64,000 nt of DNA, taken from contig SVLT01000007.1 of the NCBI GenBank assembly GCA_015067845.1, forward strand, positions 31,509 to 95,508. Direction: 5' to 3'. The notes under the pieces are model-generated. The model was not told the origin of the DNA. It worked only from the letters and a program-made list of their open reading frames with translations, and did not search any database. This document shows, one piece after another, positions 38,120 to 48,419 of the stretch; the stretch's first letter is position 1, and each line of letters starts with the position of its first letter. The position numbers and the translations under genes are program-made. The DNA comes from Oscillospiraceae bacterium. Lineage in GTDB: Bacteria; Bacillota; Clostridia; Oscillospirales; Oscillospiraceae.

Positions 38120-40015
38120 TTAACTGATCTTAATGCCGTATACCTTTTGTCCCCGGGTGCCGATGATCAGCATGTCATTGAAGACAACGGGAGAGGCTTC
38201 CACGTTGGATCCCACATTGATGGTATCCAGGGTGCTTCCAGTCTGACCGTCCAGCAGATGGCAGTTGCCCACGGAGTCGAAAAGGATCACATAGGCATTT
38301 CCGTCCTCGGAATAGACCGCAACGGGAGAGCTCCAACAGTACTTCATGTTCTTCTGCCAAATGACCTCGCCGGTATCGGTGTCCAGCGCAATGGTCGTGC
38401 CCTCGTATTCGCTGGGGGACTTTGCCACATGGAAGATGATCATGCCTTCCAGCTCAGTGCCCTTCTGACCCAACAGCGGGCTGGAGAGGATACCGCCGGA
38501 CACATTCTTGTTGTAAACGATGTCGCCCCAGGAAACTTCCCAGACGATTTCACCGGTAACGGCATTGAGCTTGTACATATAGCAAGTGCCGTCGGAATAC
38601 TCCATGGAAGTACCCAAATAGATATAGCCCTGACCGTCATCGCTCCATTCAAAAACTGCGGTGGCATTCAGGTCGTCCTTGATCTCCTGGGCCCAAACCA
38701 GCTCCATGGTGTTCAGATCCACACAGAAGTAGGTGCCACGGTTATCGCCCACATACAGGTAGTTTTCCACGATGATTGCACTGTTTTCAAAGCCCAGGTC
38801 GTTGCTGGGATTGGTATTCAGATCGGTCATGTACCGGTTAAACACAGGCTTATCCGGATCGATGGAGAGCGTGCCTGCGGCCTTATCATAGTTGGTGTTC
38901 AGCTTGATGGTGTAGATCAGACCGTTCTCGCCGGGCCAGATCAGTGTATCTGTCTCCGCGTCCACAAGGGGAGAGGAGTCGAAAGCACGCCAGGAACGGA
39001 TGTTGAATTCCTTTTCGTAGCCGTATTCGTACATGATGGAGCAGTCGATCAGGCTGATAATATACATCCGAGGCTGTTTCTGTTCCCGGGTACGGTCGCC
39101 GGAGCCAACATACATAATGGGATAGCCTCTGGGATCCAGAGCACCTGCGCCCTTGAAGGCCATGCCAACGAAGAGGGGATCACGGGTATATTCACCGGTT
39201 TCCAGATCGTAGAAGTAAATGTGGCCGTCCAATGTGGCGTAGATCACTTCCACCAAGTCTTTCTTAGCCTTGGCTTCCGGTTTCAGGTTCATAATGGCCT
39301 TGGTTTCCTCGTCCCATTGCACCACCAGGGGCTGGCCAGTCCAGCCGGCACCGGTCCATGCACCGTCACCGGATTTGGGCAGGGCGGAAATGGTCTGTTC
39401 CCATACGGCTGTCAGCTTTTTGTTTGTCACATTGGCCGTGCCGTAGGTGGCGCCGGTACGGTAGTTGTTGCCACGGAATCCGGCAATGCCGGGCAGGCTG
39501 AAATAAGAATCACCGGAGCCGAATTCAATGGCTTCTGCGCGGTTGTAGCTATCCACAAATGAGCCGTTTACATTGATCTCCCACTTTACATTCCAGTTCT
39601 TGGGGTCGGAATTTTCGGTCTTGTGAGGGGTTGCAGGCAGACTGGGTGTCGTAGGCACAGTCGGCGCAGTCGTGGGCGGCACGACAGAGGAAGAGGGGAC
39701 GGAACTGCCATCAGGGGAGGACTGCTGAGAGGAAGAAGGCTGATTTAGCTGAGGATTGTCCAGATTGTTCAGCCGATTGCTGCACAAAATGGTGAAAACC
39801 AGCACTGTAACTACCACCAGATAGACGGGGATGGTCAGCAGCCGCAGCGTTTTTCTCTGGGAACGGGACGGACTGCGCAGACGCATAATTTCCAGAACGA
39901 TGGCTAGCAACGCAACCACGCATAGCAGTACAATGAATAATGTCACAGCGGAACTAAGTGTCTGCTGGACCGCAGATGTGCTCAACATAGGAACCTGAAA
40001 AAACAGATTGTTCAT
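38120..40015 (-). CDS. Membrane-anchored PQQ-like beta-propeller protein
   Basis: Two N-terminal TMs, Ser/Thr/Pro linker, repeated blades (FYDLETGEYTR, YKLNAVTGEIVWEVSWG, ALDTDTGEVIWQKN). Confidence 0.82.
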   Translation of the reverse strand: MNNLFFQVPMLSTSAVQQTLSSAVTLFIVLLCVVALLAIVLEIMRLRSPSRSQRKTLRLLTIPVYLVVVTVLVFTILCSNRLNNLDNPQLNQPSSSQQSSPDGSSVPSSSVVPPTTAPTVPTTPSLPATPHKTENSDPKNWNVKWEINVNGSFVDSYNRAEAIEFGSGDSYFSLPGIAGFRGNNYRTGATYGTANVTNKKLTAVWEQTISALPKSGDGAWTGAGWTGQPLVVQWDEETKAIMNLKPEAKAKKDLVEVIYATLDGHIYFYDLETGEYTRDPLFVGMAFKGAGALDPRGYPIMYVGSGDRTREQKQPRMYIISLIDCSIMYEYGYEKEFNIRSWRAFDSSPLVDAETDTLIWPGENGLIYTIKLNTNYDKAAGTLSIDPDKPVFNRYMTDLNTNPSNDLGFENSAIIVENYLYVGDNRGTYFCVDLNTMELVWAQEIKDDLNATAVFEWSDDGQGYIYLGTSMEYSDGTCYMYKLNAVTGEIVWEVSWGDIVYNKNVSGGILSSPLLGQKGTELEGMIIFHVAKSPSEYEGTTIALDTDTGEVIWQKNMKYCWSSPVAVYSEDGNAYVILFDSVGNCHLLDGQTGSTLDTINVGSNVEASPVVFNDMLIIGTRGQKVYGIKIS

Positions 40016-40120
40016 GGGGATCTCTCCAATCAGTTTGTTTTTTGCTATTATACCACCGGTTGTCGCTTTTTGCAACCACCAAAGAAAGGCAATGCCCCTG
40101 CTTTTGGCAGGGGCGATTGA

Positions 40121-40780
40121 TCAAGATTCAATCAGATCTTCCATACCCTTGCGGTCCGTGAGCTCCACCGTACCCCTGGTGAGCTTCACATAACCCTCGT
40201 TTTGGAAGTAACGAAGCATCCGGGTGACCACTTCCCGGGCTGTACCCAGGTGATTTGCAATGGCCTCGTGGGTGAGCTTCAAAACATCGGAATCCTCCAA
40301 AGCAGCCTCGTCCAACAGGAAATTGGCAAGACGCTTATCCACGCTTTTCCACATGATCTGCTCAATGAGCCACATCACCTCGGAAAAACGGGTGGCCATC
40401 AGCTCGTTGACATAGTTGGCCAAAGGCGCGGATTCTTCCATGATCTTTTTGAAGATGTAGGGTGGGAGGATGAAGACCTCGGACTCCTTTTCCGCAGCGA
40501 TCATAATTTCAAACTGCACGCTGCGCATGACACAGGATGCGGAAAACAGACAAATATCCTGATCCAGCAGGCGGTACAGGGTAATTTCCCGGCCATCCTC
40601 GGACAGAATGTAGGCCCGGAGCTGACCGCTTTTGATGAGAACCAGTCCGGCACAATCGGCAGAGCCGTCATGAAGCACAGCGCCCTTTCCCAGGGTCTTG
40701 GGAACAATGGAGGAAGATACCAGCTGACGCTGAGTCGGGGTCAGCTTATCCCAAATGGGGCATAAGTGTTGAAATTCCAT
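40121..40780 (-). CDS. Crp/Fnr family transcriptional regulator
   Basis: cNMP-binding fold plus HTH LTHEAIANHLGTAREVVTRMLRYFQNEGYVKLTRGTVEL. Confidence 0.9.
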   Translation of the reverse strand: MEFQHLCPIWDKLTPTQRQLVSSSIVPKTLGKGAVLHDGSADCAGLVLIKSGQLRAYILSEDGREITLYRLLDQDICLFSASCVMRSVQFEIMIAAEKESEVFILPPYIFKKIMEESAPLANYVNELMATRFSEVMWLIEQIMWKSVDKRLANFLLDEAALEDSDVLKLTHEAIANHLGTAREVVTRMLRYFQNEGYVKLTRGTVELTDRKGMEDLIES

Positions 40781-40918
40781 GATACGCACCTCCTTGACGG
40801 TACAAGTGTAGCACATTTTGATGGATAATTCAAGAGAATTCATTGCGTTGAGTTATGTATCGGTACGACAATAACCCTTGACAGAAATATCATATTCCGT
40901 TAAAATATCCTGGAATAT

Positions 40919-40995
40919 GCCCCCGTAGCTCACCTGGATAGAGCGTGCGCCTCCTAAGCGCAAGGTAGTGAGTTCGAGTCTCGCCGGGGGTGCCA
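40919..40995 (+). tRNA. tRNA-Arg(CCT), CCA encoded
   Basis: GCCCCCGTAGCTCACCTGGATAGAGCGTGCGCCTCCTAAGCGCAAGGTAGTGAGTTCGAGTCTCGCCGGGGGTGCCA; anticodon CCT; upstream TTGACA..TAAAAT. Confidence 0.95.
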
Positions 40996-41022
40996 AAAAC
41001 GACCCCCATAGGGGTCGTTTTG
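40996..41022 (+). terminator. tRNA-Arg terminator
   Basis: AAAACGACCCCCATAGGGGTCGTTTT. Confidence 0.8.
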
Positions 41023-41123
41023 CATTTCCAAGAGGCTCGAAAGCCTTAATGCAACGCGGACGAGCGTTGCTCGCGACGGCTTGACGGAGCGAAACAGCAA
41101 TCTGCGCTGTGCGCAGATGCAAA

Positions 41124-41143
41124 CGAGTCTCGCCGGGGTGCCA
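41124..41143 (+). repeat. Second copy of the tRNA-Arg 3' tail
   Basis: CGAGTCTCGCCGGGGTGCCA vs tRNA CGAGTCTCGCCGGGGGTGCCA (one G deleted), followed by a hairpin AATCCCAGCACCAATCGGTGCTGGGATTTTG. Confidence 0.85.
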
Positions 41144-41178
41144 AAATCCCAGCACCAATCGGTGCTGGGATTTTGTTA

Positions 41179-42078
41179 TTATGCTTGAAGGTCAAGAAGC
41201 TTTGCTGCGTTGTCCCAGCAGATCTTGCGGTAAACTTCCTGACTGATCGCGCCGGTATCGGCAAGATCCTGCAAAAACTGGGCGAATTTCAGATGGAAGG
41301 TGGCATCCGGGCTGCAAAGATCACAGCCGAAGTAAATACGGTCAGCAAACTCTGTGATGAAGGATGCAGCATATTCCGGATCACGCATCAGGGCGTTGCT
41401 GCCGCTGCCGGCGGACAGATCGCAGTACAGATTTCCGTATTCCCGCATCAGTTTCGGCATGCGACCCTCAATGACCTTGCCCGTGGGATATCCATTCCGC
41501 TGCGCCGGATCATATTCTCCTATCTCAGACCAAAAGGAAGCGGAATGGCCGATCAGCTTCAAATTGGGATGCTTTTTCAGCATTTTCTCGATTCTGGGCA
41601 GACCGGGATCATCGATAATGCCATAGTAACCGTCCGGCTTTGGCGCAATATGTATCAGCACAGGCATATCGCAAGCTGCGCAGTGATAGAACATATTGTC
41701 CATTTTTGGATCGTCCGCATAGAGGTTGCTGGTGATTTCACCAACACCCCTGGCACCTAGTTTTTTATAATGCTCAATCAGGCAGGAAAGATCAGAATCC
41801 GAAAGATTTCTCTCACAGCGGGGATCGATGCTGCAAAACCAAGAGAAACGGTCGGGATACTGAGTGGCGAGCCAATGACATTCCTCGGGGGTGACCAGCG
41901 TCCGCCGGGCTTCCAGCGAAACGAGCGGCAACAAAACACCGTGCTGCACATTGATCTCATCCCACATTCGAAATTGGTCCTCAACGCTCAAAAGGGGTTT
42001 GCCGGATCCTCGTAATGGAGGACTTGTATTGGGCCACATGGTCACATGAGAATGAATATCGATTTTTTTAGCGAACAT
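41179..42078 (-). CDS. Amidohydrolase family protein
   Basis: KIDIHSHVTMWP metal motif; VLIHIAPKPDGYYG; LKLIGHSASFW; IYFGCDLCSPDA. Confidence 0.87.
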   Translation of the reverse strand: MFAKKIDIHSHVTMWPNTSPPLRGSGKPLLSVEDQFRMWDEINVQHGVLLPLVSLEARRTLVTPEECHWLATQYPDRFSWFCSIDPRCERNLSDSDLSCLIEHYKKLGARGVGEITSNLYADDPKMDNMFYHCAACDMPVLIHIAPKPDGYYGIIDDPGLPRIEKMLKKHPNLKLIGHSASFWSEIGEYDPAQRNGYPTGKVIEGRMPKLMREYGNLYCDLSAGSGSNALMRDPEYAASFITEFADRIYFGCDLCSPDATFHLKFAQFLQDLADTGAISQEVYRKICWDNAAKLLDLQA

Positions 42079-42159
42079 TTTAGAATCATCCTTTCTGTCC
42101 ATTATGATCCAAGTAAGTATAGTACTCAGAAATGATGCGGCAAATGGAGTATTTTGCCA

Positions 42160-43017
42160 TTATATTGGATCATCTTGCTGTTTCAGTGCGTTCCTCTGGA
42201 ATACCGCCGGGGACACGCCCTTCTGCTTTTTGAAGCAGCGGCTGAAATAGCATACATCGGAAAAGCCTGCCGCAGCCGCGATCTCTGCCACAGGCAGAGT
42301 GCTGGTGGACAACAGGGCAGAGGCCTTGTTAATGCGCAGCTGATTGATGTAGGAAATCGCCGTATTGCCTGTTACGGCTTTGAACGCGCGGCAGAAATGG
42401 TAGACGCTCATAGCACAGCGTTCGGCCAGTTCCTGTATGGAGATGTTCTCAGTGTAATGGCGCAGGATATGGTCCAGCGCAGGCTTGATCCGACCGGTCA
42501 TCCGTCTGCTTTCCGGAGTGATGTTGGCCGCCTTAATGGTATGGTAACGCTGTAAATGGGAGAAGATCCGGGCCAGTATGCCCAATGCGCCAAGCTGATA
42601 GGCGACGGGTTTTTCCGTTACCTCATAGTACAATTGCCCGAGGTAGTCGGCCAAAACAAAGTCACCTCTGATCAGGTGCTTAAAATAGGGCATTGTACCT
42701 GTTAAACCCTCCTGCAGCAGGGGCAGTTCGGCGGAAACCATGAGCAAATGATAGCTTACAGAATCATCGCCATAGGTTTGCATGCCATGGAGTTCACATG
42801 GGTTGACAACTACGATATCTCCCGCGGTGGCAATCAAGACCTCCGTACCGCAAATAAATTCCGCGGTTCCGCTGAGGATGTATTTGATCTCGATTTCTTC
42901 GTGCCATTTGGGTGAGTACTTTAACTGAGTACTTGATTTGCCCGGGAAGAAAAAGAAAGGAAGGGTACTATCGGCTATCCTATGTAAGTGTTCATAATAC
43001 TTCATTTCCTGTTCCAT
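42160..43017 (-). CDS. AraC family transcriptional regulator
   Basis: Cupin-like N-term; ISIQELAERCAMSVYHFCRAFKAVTGNTAISYINQLRINKASALL...AAAAGFSDVCYFSRCFKKQKGVSPAVFQRN. Confidence 0.93.
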   Translation of the reverse strand: MEQEMKYYEHLHRIADSTLPFFFFPGKSSTQLKYSPKWHEEIEIKYILSGTAEFICGTEVLIATAGDIVVVNPCELHGMQTYGDDSVSYHLLMVSAELPLLQEGLTGTMPYFKHLIRGDFVLADYLGQLYYEVTEKPVAYQLGALGILARIFSHLQRYHTIKAANITPESRRMTGRIKPALDHILRHYTENISIQELAERCAMSVYHFCRAFKAVTGNTAISYINQLRINKASALLSTSTLPVAEIAAAAGFSDVCYFSRCFKKQKGVSPAVFQRNALKQQDDPI

Positions 43018-43174
43018 GACAGCACCTCCTCTTGCGCTAATATAACACAAACCGCAAAAAAATGCAAATAGTTTCATTGGTAATATCCTTGCGGTTTTTT
43101 CGATTTCCCCCTTTACAGAACGGCTTTTTTCGGCTACAATATATGCGAATTAACGGAAATGAGGATTTTTGCTC

Positions 43175-44302
43175 ATGAATATTGAATTTGACAGCTATAA
43201 GCAAAAGCTAACGGATATCCGTCCCGCGCTGGACGGTCTGGCGGATTCTCTAAACCTGGAAGGTATGAAAAATGAGCTGGAGAGACTTCACGCCATGCAG
43301 GAAGCTCCCGGCTTCTGGGATGATCCCGAGAAGAGTCAGAAGATCGTTATGAAGATCCGCCAGGCGGAGATGAAGATCGAGCGTTATAACAAAATGGTAT
43401 CCTCCTGGGAGGATCTGATCACTATTTGCGAAATGGCCGCTGAGGAAGACGACGATTCCATGCTTCCGGAGCTGAAAGAGGGCTATGAGGTCCTGACCCG
43501 GGATATGGAGGCCTGCCGTCTGGAGACCCTGCTCACCGGTAAGTTCGATAAGAACAATGCCATGATGAGCTTCCAGGCCGGTGCAGGCGGTACGGAGGCC
43601 CAGGACTGGTGCCAAATGCTGTACCGGATGTACACCCGCTGGGCAGAGCGAAGCGGCTTCACCTATAAGATCATGGACTATCAGGAAGGCGACGAAGCCG
43701 GCCTGAAATCCGCTTCCATTATGGTGGAGGGCGAGAATGCCTATGGCTTCCTGAAGGGCGAAAGCGGCGTTCACCGCCTGGTGCGCGTGTCTCCCTTTGA
43801 TGCAAACGCACGGCGGCAGACATCCTTCTCTGCCATTGAAGTCATCCCGGAGATCGAGGATGATTCCGAAGATTTCGAGATCAAGGCCGAGGATTACGAA
43901 ATGCAGGTGTTCCGTTCTTCCGGTGCAGGCGGTCAGCACATCAACAAGACCTCCTCTGCGGTGCGTTTGATCCACAAGGCTACGGGCATCGTGGTGTCCT
44001 GTCAGACCGAGCGTAGCCAGTTCCAGAATAAGGAGACCTGTCTGCGCATGCTTCGCAGCAAGCTGGTGGAGATCCGGGAGCGTGAGCATCTGGCGACCAT
44101 CGCGGACATTAAGGGTGTGCAGCAGAAGATCGAGTGGGGCAGCCAGATCCGCAACTATGTGTTCATGCCCTATACTCTGGTGAAGGATACCCGTACCGGC
44201 TGTGAAACCTCCAATGTCAACGCTGTTATGGACGGCGCACTGGATCCCTTTATCGAAAGCTACCTGAATTGTCTGGCATCCGGAAATTGGGTGCAGAAGT
44301 AA
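43175..44302 (+). CDS. prfB: Peptide chain release factor 2
   Basis: [55 protein letters not shown]; continuous frame. Confidence 0.95.
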   Translation: MNIEFDSYKQKLTDIRPALDGLADSLNLEGMKNELERLHAMQEAPGFWDDPEKSQKIVMKIRQAEMKIERYNKMVSSWEDLITICEMAAEEDDDSMLPELKEGYEVLTRDMEACRLETLLTGKFDKNNAMMSFQAGAGGTEAQDWCQMLYRMYTRWAERSGFTYKIMDYQEGDEAGLKSASIMVEGENAYGFLKGESGVHRLVRVSPFDANARRQTSFSAIEVIPEIEDDSEDFEIKAEDYEMQVFRSSGAGGQHINKTSSAVRLIHKATGIVVSCQTERSQFQNKETCLRMLRSKLVEIREREHLATIADIKGVQQKIEWGSQIRNYVFMPYTLVKDTRTGCETSNVNAVMDGALDPFIESYLNCLASGNWVQK

Positions 44303-44395
44303 GCGAAAAAACACAAATTACCTCTTGCATTTTGTAAAAATGCGTGGTATAATATCCAAGATTTTGTAAGACACCCGTTGGAGGGAGGTTAAAAA

Positions 44396-44635
44396 ATGGA
44401 AGTTCTTGAAATTATTTTGACAATTTTGGAGGTCATCGCCAGTGTTGCGCTGATTCTGGTGATTCTGTTCCAGTCCGGTAAAGAGGCCGGTCTGTCCAGT
44501 GCCATTGCAGGCGGCAGCCAGGATACCTACCTGAATAAGAATAAGAATGGCAGCCTGGATAAGATGCTGGCTTCTGCTACCAAGTGGATCGCTCTGGTCT
44601 GGATCCTGCTGACCCTGTCTTTGAGCTTTTTCTAA
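44396..44635 (+). CDS. secG: Preprotein translocase subunit SecG
   Basis: Two TMs; VILFQSGKEAGLSSAIAGGSQDTYLNKNKNGSLDKML. Confidence 0.9.
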   Translation: MEVLEIILTILEVIASVALILVILFQSGKEAGLSSAIAGGSQDTYLNKNKNGSLDKMLASATKWIALVWILLTLSLSFF

Positions 44636-44649
44636 GTTGTCTGTCAATA

Positions 44650-44679
44650 AAACCACAGGGGAGACCCTGTGGTTTTTTA
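44650..44679 (+). terminator. Terminator after secG
   Basis: AAACCACAGGGGAGACCCTGTGGTTTTTT. Confidence 0.75.
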
Positions 44680-44696
44680 CAAATAAGGAGCGTTTT

Positions 44697-46139
44697 ATGA
44701 ATACTACAAAGCTGGCAGGTCTTAACCCTGCATCCGTATTTGGTTATTTTGAAGAAATTTGCGCCATTCCCCACGGTTCCCGGAACACTAAAGCCATCAG
44801 CGACTATCTGGTTTCCTTTGCCAAGAAGCATGGCATCCGCTATGAGCAGGATGATTTGAACAATGTACTGATGTATCAAGAGGGAACCTGCGGCTATGAG
44901 GAACATGCTCCGGTGGTTTTGCAGGGGCACATGGATATGGTCTGCGAAAAGGATGCGGATTGCCCCATCAATATGGATACCGACGGCCTGGACATTGATC
45001 ACGACGATGCCTGGATCTTCGCCCACGGAACGACTCTGGGCGGCGACAACGGCATTGCCGTTGCCTACATGCTGGCACTGCTTGCGGATAAGACCATACC
45101 CCATCCGCCCCTGGAGATCATCATCACTGTGGATGAGGAGATCGGTATGGAGGGCGCGGCAGGCGTGGATCTGTCCCGTTTCCAAGGCCGCACCATGATC
45201 AATCTGGACTCCGAGGATGAGGGCGTATTTACCGTTTCCTGTGCCGGCGGCGCCCGGAGCGTGATCCATATGCCGGTTCAGCGGCGCGTGGTTTACGGCC
45301 CCTGTGTCAAGCTGACTGTTGAGGGTCTGCGTGGCGGCCATTCCGGCGTGGAGATCCACAAGAATCTGGCCAACGCCAACAAGGTGATGGGCGAATTTTT
45401 GGGCCGTGTGCAAAAGCTGATGCCTCTGTGCATCACAAAGCTCCAGGGCGGCGCAAAGGATAACGCCATTCCCCGTTCCTGTGAGGCTACATTGATTCCC
45501 TTGGGCATCAATGTAGAACGGATCAATGACATTGCCCAGCAGCTGCAGGAGGAGATCCGCACCAATTTTGACGAGCCCTGCGCTATCGTCCGTGGTGACA
45601 ATGTGGATGCTTTGGGGGGCAATGCCCTGACCACGGAATGCACCGCAAAGGTGATCGCGCTGCTGAACGCCGCGCCCAACGGCGTGCAGGTTATGAGCCG
45701 GGATATCGAGGGCCTGGTGCAGACCAGCCTGAACCTGGGCGTTATGAAGCTGGATGAGGAGTTGACCTTGACTTTTGCCGTCCGCAGCAGCGTCAATCAG
45801 GAGAAGATCGACCTTCTCAAGCGTTTGCAGGAGCTGGCTGCATTTTATGACGGCACGGTCACAGAAATGGGCGATTATCCTGCCTGGGAGTATAAAAAGC
45901 AGTCCCATCTTCGTGATACCATGGTAGCCACATTCACCCGGATGTTCGGCAAAGAACCGGAGGTGGTGGCCATCCACGCCGGATTGGAGTGCGGCATGCT
46001 TAGCGAGAAGCTGCCGGGACTGGACTGCGTGTCCATCGGCCCGGATATGCAGGATATCCACACCAGCCGTGAAAAGCTCAGCATTGAGTCCACAAGACGG
46101 ACTTGGGAATTCCTGCTGGAAGTCCTGAAAGCACTTTAA
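44697..46139 (+). CDS. pepD: Aminoacyl-histidine dipeptidase (PepD family)
   Basis: FEEICAIPHGSRNTKAISDYLVSFAKKHG; VVLQGHMDMVCEKD; GTTLGGDNGIAVAYMLALL. Confidence 0.92.
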   Translation: MNTTKLAGLNPASVFGYFEEICAIPHGSRNTKAISDYLVSFAKKHGIRYEQDDLNNVLMYQEGTCGYEEHAPVVLQGHMDMVCEKDADCPINMDTDGLDIDHDDAWIFAHGTTLGGDNGIAVAYMLALLADKTIPHPPLEIIITVDEEIGMEGAAGVDLSRFQGRTMINLDSEDEGVFTVSCAGGARSVIHMPVQRRVVYGPCVKLTVEGLRGGHSGVEIHKNLANANKVMGEFLGRVQKLMPLCITKLQGGAKDNAIPRSCEATLIPLGINVERINDIAQQLQEEIRTNFDEPCAIVRGDNVDALGGNALTTECTAKVIALLNAAPNGVQVMSRDIEGLVQTSLNLGVMKLDEELTLTFAVRSSVNQEKIDLLKRLQELAAFYDGTVTEMGDYPAWEYKKQSHLRDTMVATFTRMFGKEPEVVAIHAGLECGMLSEKLPGLDCVSIGPDMQDIHTSREKLSIESTRRTWEFLLEVLKAL

Positions 46140-46143
46140 TATG

Positions 46144-46176
46144 ACGACAGACCCGTTAACCGGGTCTGTCTTTTTT
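46144..46176 (+). terminator. Terminator
   Basis: ACAGACCCGTTAACCGGGTCTGTCTTTTTTT. Confidence 0.8.
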
Positions 46177-47655
46177 TATCAGTCCAATGAGCCATGCCAC
46201 ATCCGTTTTGCTGACCACATTCAAAAGGAACAAAAGGCAGAATAGCAAGATTACCCCAGCGATGACCTGAAAGGCGGCAGAAGCAAAGCCTGCGATCCAT
46301 ACTGCCACGCAGGAGGCTAGAATACAGCGCACAGGAATGCTGATTTTAATGTCGATTCCCGTGATTTTCAGCAATCGCCGCAGGCTGAGGAAGAAGTTGA
46401 TCACATGGGTGACGGTGAAACTGATGAAGTAACCCACAATGCCATAAAGGGGCAGAAGCAGATAAAGCAGCACCACATCCATAAAATTGGTGCAGATGTT
46501 GTAACGCACAGACGCCTTTTGCTCTCCCAGGCCCTTGATCATAGCATCGGTGACCATGTCGCAGTAGAGCATCACCGCAAGGGGGGCGAACCAGCGCAGA
46601 TATCGGCCTGCATCGGCGTTGTTGTACAGTTTCATGCAAAGAGGCTCAGCCGCCAGAAACAGAACACAGCTGCAAACCGATCCGAACAGCAGGGCGATGC
46701 GCAGGCTCTGCTTCACCAAATGGGTGATGCGATCCCTGCTTCCTGCGGCGTTGCAGCGCGCAAGCTCTGGGATCAGCAATTCCGTCAGACCGAACAAGAT
46801 CGCCATGGGAAAGGTGAGGATGGGGAAAACCATGCCGCAAACCGTTCCGAATGCCGCCAGAGGTGAGACGACACCGGCATACAGTGCCAGGCGCTTGGGA
46901 ACCATGAGGTTTTCCACAGTAGAGATCCCGGTGCGCAGATTGTCCGCCAAAGCCAAAGGGATCGCAGTTTGTTTCAGCCGCCCGGCAACGGGGATTTTGT
47001 GGGAGTTGGGTGCCCGTTCCAACAGACGCAGGATCACAAGGCTTGTCAGCGTCAGGATCGTTCCCATGCCACTGCCCATTACCACAGCCTGGCAGGAACG
47101 GGCAGCATCGTGACCTGCCCAAAAGGTCAGCAATGCGATGGTGCAAAGGATTGTGCAGATCTGTTCCGCCACCTCCACAGCTGCCAGTGTACCGATGCGG
47201 TTTGCGCCGGTGAAGTATCCTACCATCACGCCGCACAGGCAGTTTACAGGCAAAAATGCGGCAAAAAGCCGCACAGAATCCACAACCTCCGGGTGACCGA
47301 TCCAGAGCTCGCAGATCTGGGGCGCGAATAGGTATACAAGCAGGGCAACCGCCGTGCTGGCAACCAAACTGTATTTGGTACAACCGGAGAGTACCCATAG
47401 GATGCGGCCGGGATGCTTACGGCCCACTTCTTCAGCAGTCAGATACATGGTGGCGGTGCGGATGCCCGCCATGCCGGCTACCATGGCCATGGAGCCAACG
47501 CTCAGAACCAACTGCAAAAGGCCAATGCCCTCAGCACCAATGCGACCGGACAGGTAGACCTGAAAGGATGTGCCCACAAAGCGCAGAAGCAGGTTCACCC
47601 CGGTCAGAAGCATGGCACTGTAAAAGATCGGCAGTTTTCTGGACAAAAGAATCAC
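46156..47655 (-). CDS. SpoVB-like oligosaccharide flippase / MOP superfamily membrane protein
   Basis: About 12-14 TMs; LLLRFVGTSFQVYLSGRIGAEGIGLLQLVLSVGSM; FPILTFPMAILFGLTELLIPELARCNA. Confidence 0.85.
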   Translation of the reverse strand: MILLSRKLPIFYSAMLLTGVNLLLRFVGTSFQVYLSGRIGAEGIGLLQLVLSVGSMAMVAGMAGIRTATMYLTAEEVGRKHPGRILWVLSGCTKYSLVASTAVALLVYLFAPQICELWIGHPEVVDSVRLFAAFLPVNCLCGVMVGYFTGANRIGTLAAVEVAEQICTILCTIALLTFWAGHDAARSCQAVVMGSGMGTILTLTSLVILRLLERAPNSHKIPVAGRLKQTAIPLALADNLRTGISTVENLMVPKRLALYAGVVSPLAAFGTVCGMVFPILTFPMAILFGLTELLIPELARCNAAGSRDRITHLVKQSLRIALLFGSVCSCVLFLAAEPLCMKLYNNADAGRYLRWFAPLAVMLYCDMVTDAMIKGLGEQKASVRYNICTNFMDVVLLYLLLPLYGIVGYFISFTVTHVINFFLSLRRLLKITGIDIKISIPVRCILASCVAVWIAGFASAAFQVIAGVILLFCLLFLLNVVSKTDVAWLIGLIKKDRPG

Positions 47656-47697
47656 CCCTTGTCCACACTTTATGCGGACAAGGGGTACAAAATTCGG

Positions 47698-48342
47698 TTA
47701 ATTTTGGCTGCCAACTTCTTTGCACCAGATGCTGAGGGGGCACTCTCCGCATTTGGGACTCCGCGCGGTACAGACTTCCCGTCCAAACCATACGATTCGG
47801 TGGCAGAAATCCGAGCTTTCCTCCGGTGGCAGGACTTTTCTAAGCTGCTGTTCGCATTTTTCAGGGTCCTTTGTGCCGTCTGTCAGGCCCAAGCGGCCCG
47901 TAATGCGGATGCAGTGGGTATCGCAGACAGTGCTTCCGGGAATACCGTACAGATCTCCCAAAAGCAGGTTGGCGGTCTTGCGGCCCACACCGGGGATGCG
48001 CAGAAGCTGCTCCATTGTATCAGGCACTTTTCCGCCATATTCGGAGATGAGCATCTGACAGGCCAGGACGATGTCCCTTGCCTTGTGCTTGTAAAAACCG
48101 CAGGAATGTACCAGCGCCTCCACATGGGCAACATCCGCGTTTGCCATGGCCTCCAGGGTCGGATATGCGGCAAACAGAGCCGGGGTGATCATATTCACCC
48201 GGGCATCCGTGCACTGGGCAGCAAGGCGCACAGAGATCATCAGCTCATAGTCCTTTTTGTAATGCAAAGCGCAGGTGGGATCCGGATAGCGATGTTTCAG
48301 TATTTCAATAATGGAATTGACCTTTTCTTCCATGTCATTCAC
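47698..48342 (-). CDS. nth: Endonuclease III
   Basis: LRIPGVGRKTANLLLGDLYGIPGSTVCDTHCIRITGRLGL; C-terminal 4Fe-4S Cys CTARSPKCGECPLSIWC. Confidence 0.95.
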   Translation of the reverse strand: MNDMEEKVNSIIEILKHRYPDPTCALHYKKDYELMISVRLAAQCTDARVNMITPALFAAYPTLEAMANADVAHVEALVHSCGFYKHKARDIVLACQMLISEYGGKVPDTMEQLLRIPGVGRKTANLLLGDLYGIPGSTVCDTHCIRITGRLGLTDGTKDPEKCEQQLRKVLPPEESSDFCHRIVWFGREVCTARSPKCGECPLSIWCKEVGSQN

Positions 48343-48419
48343 TCCTTTGACATCATTTTAGCATATTCGTCAAGAAATGAAAAGTGGAAAAAGCGGCCGG
48401 CGTTTGCCGACCGCTGTAT

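Noticed and set aside
43175-44302. Programmed +1 frameshift in prfB
   Set aside because: The coding frame is continuous from ATG through the GGQ region; no in-frame TGA near codon 25.
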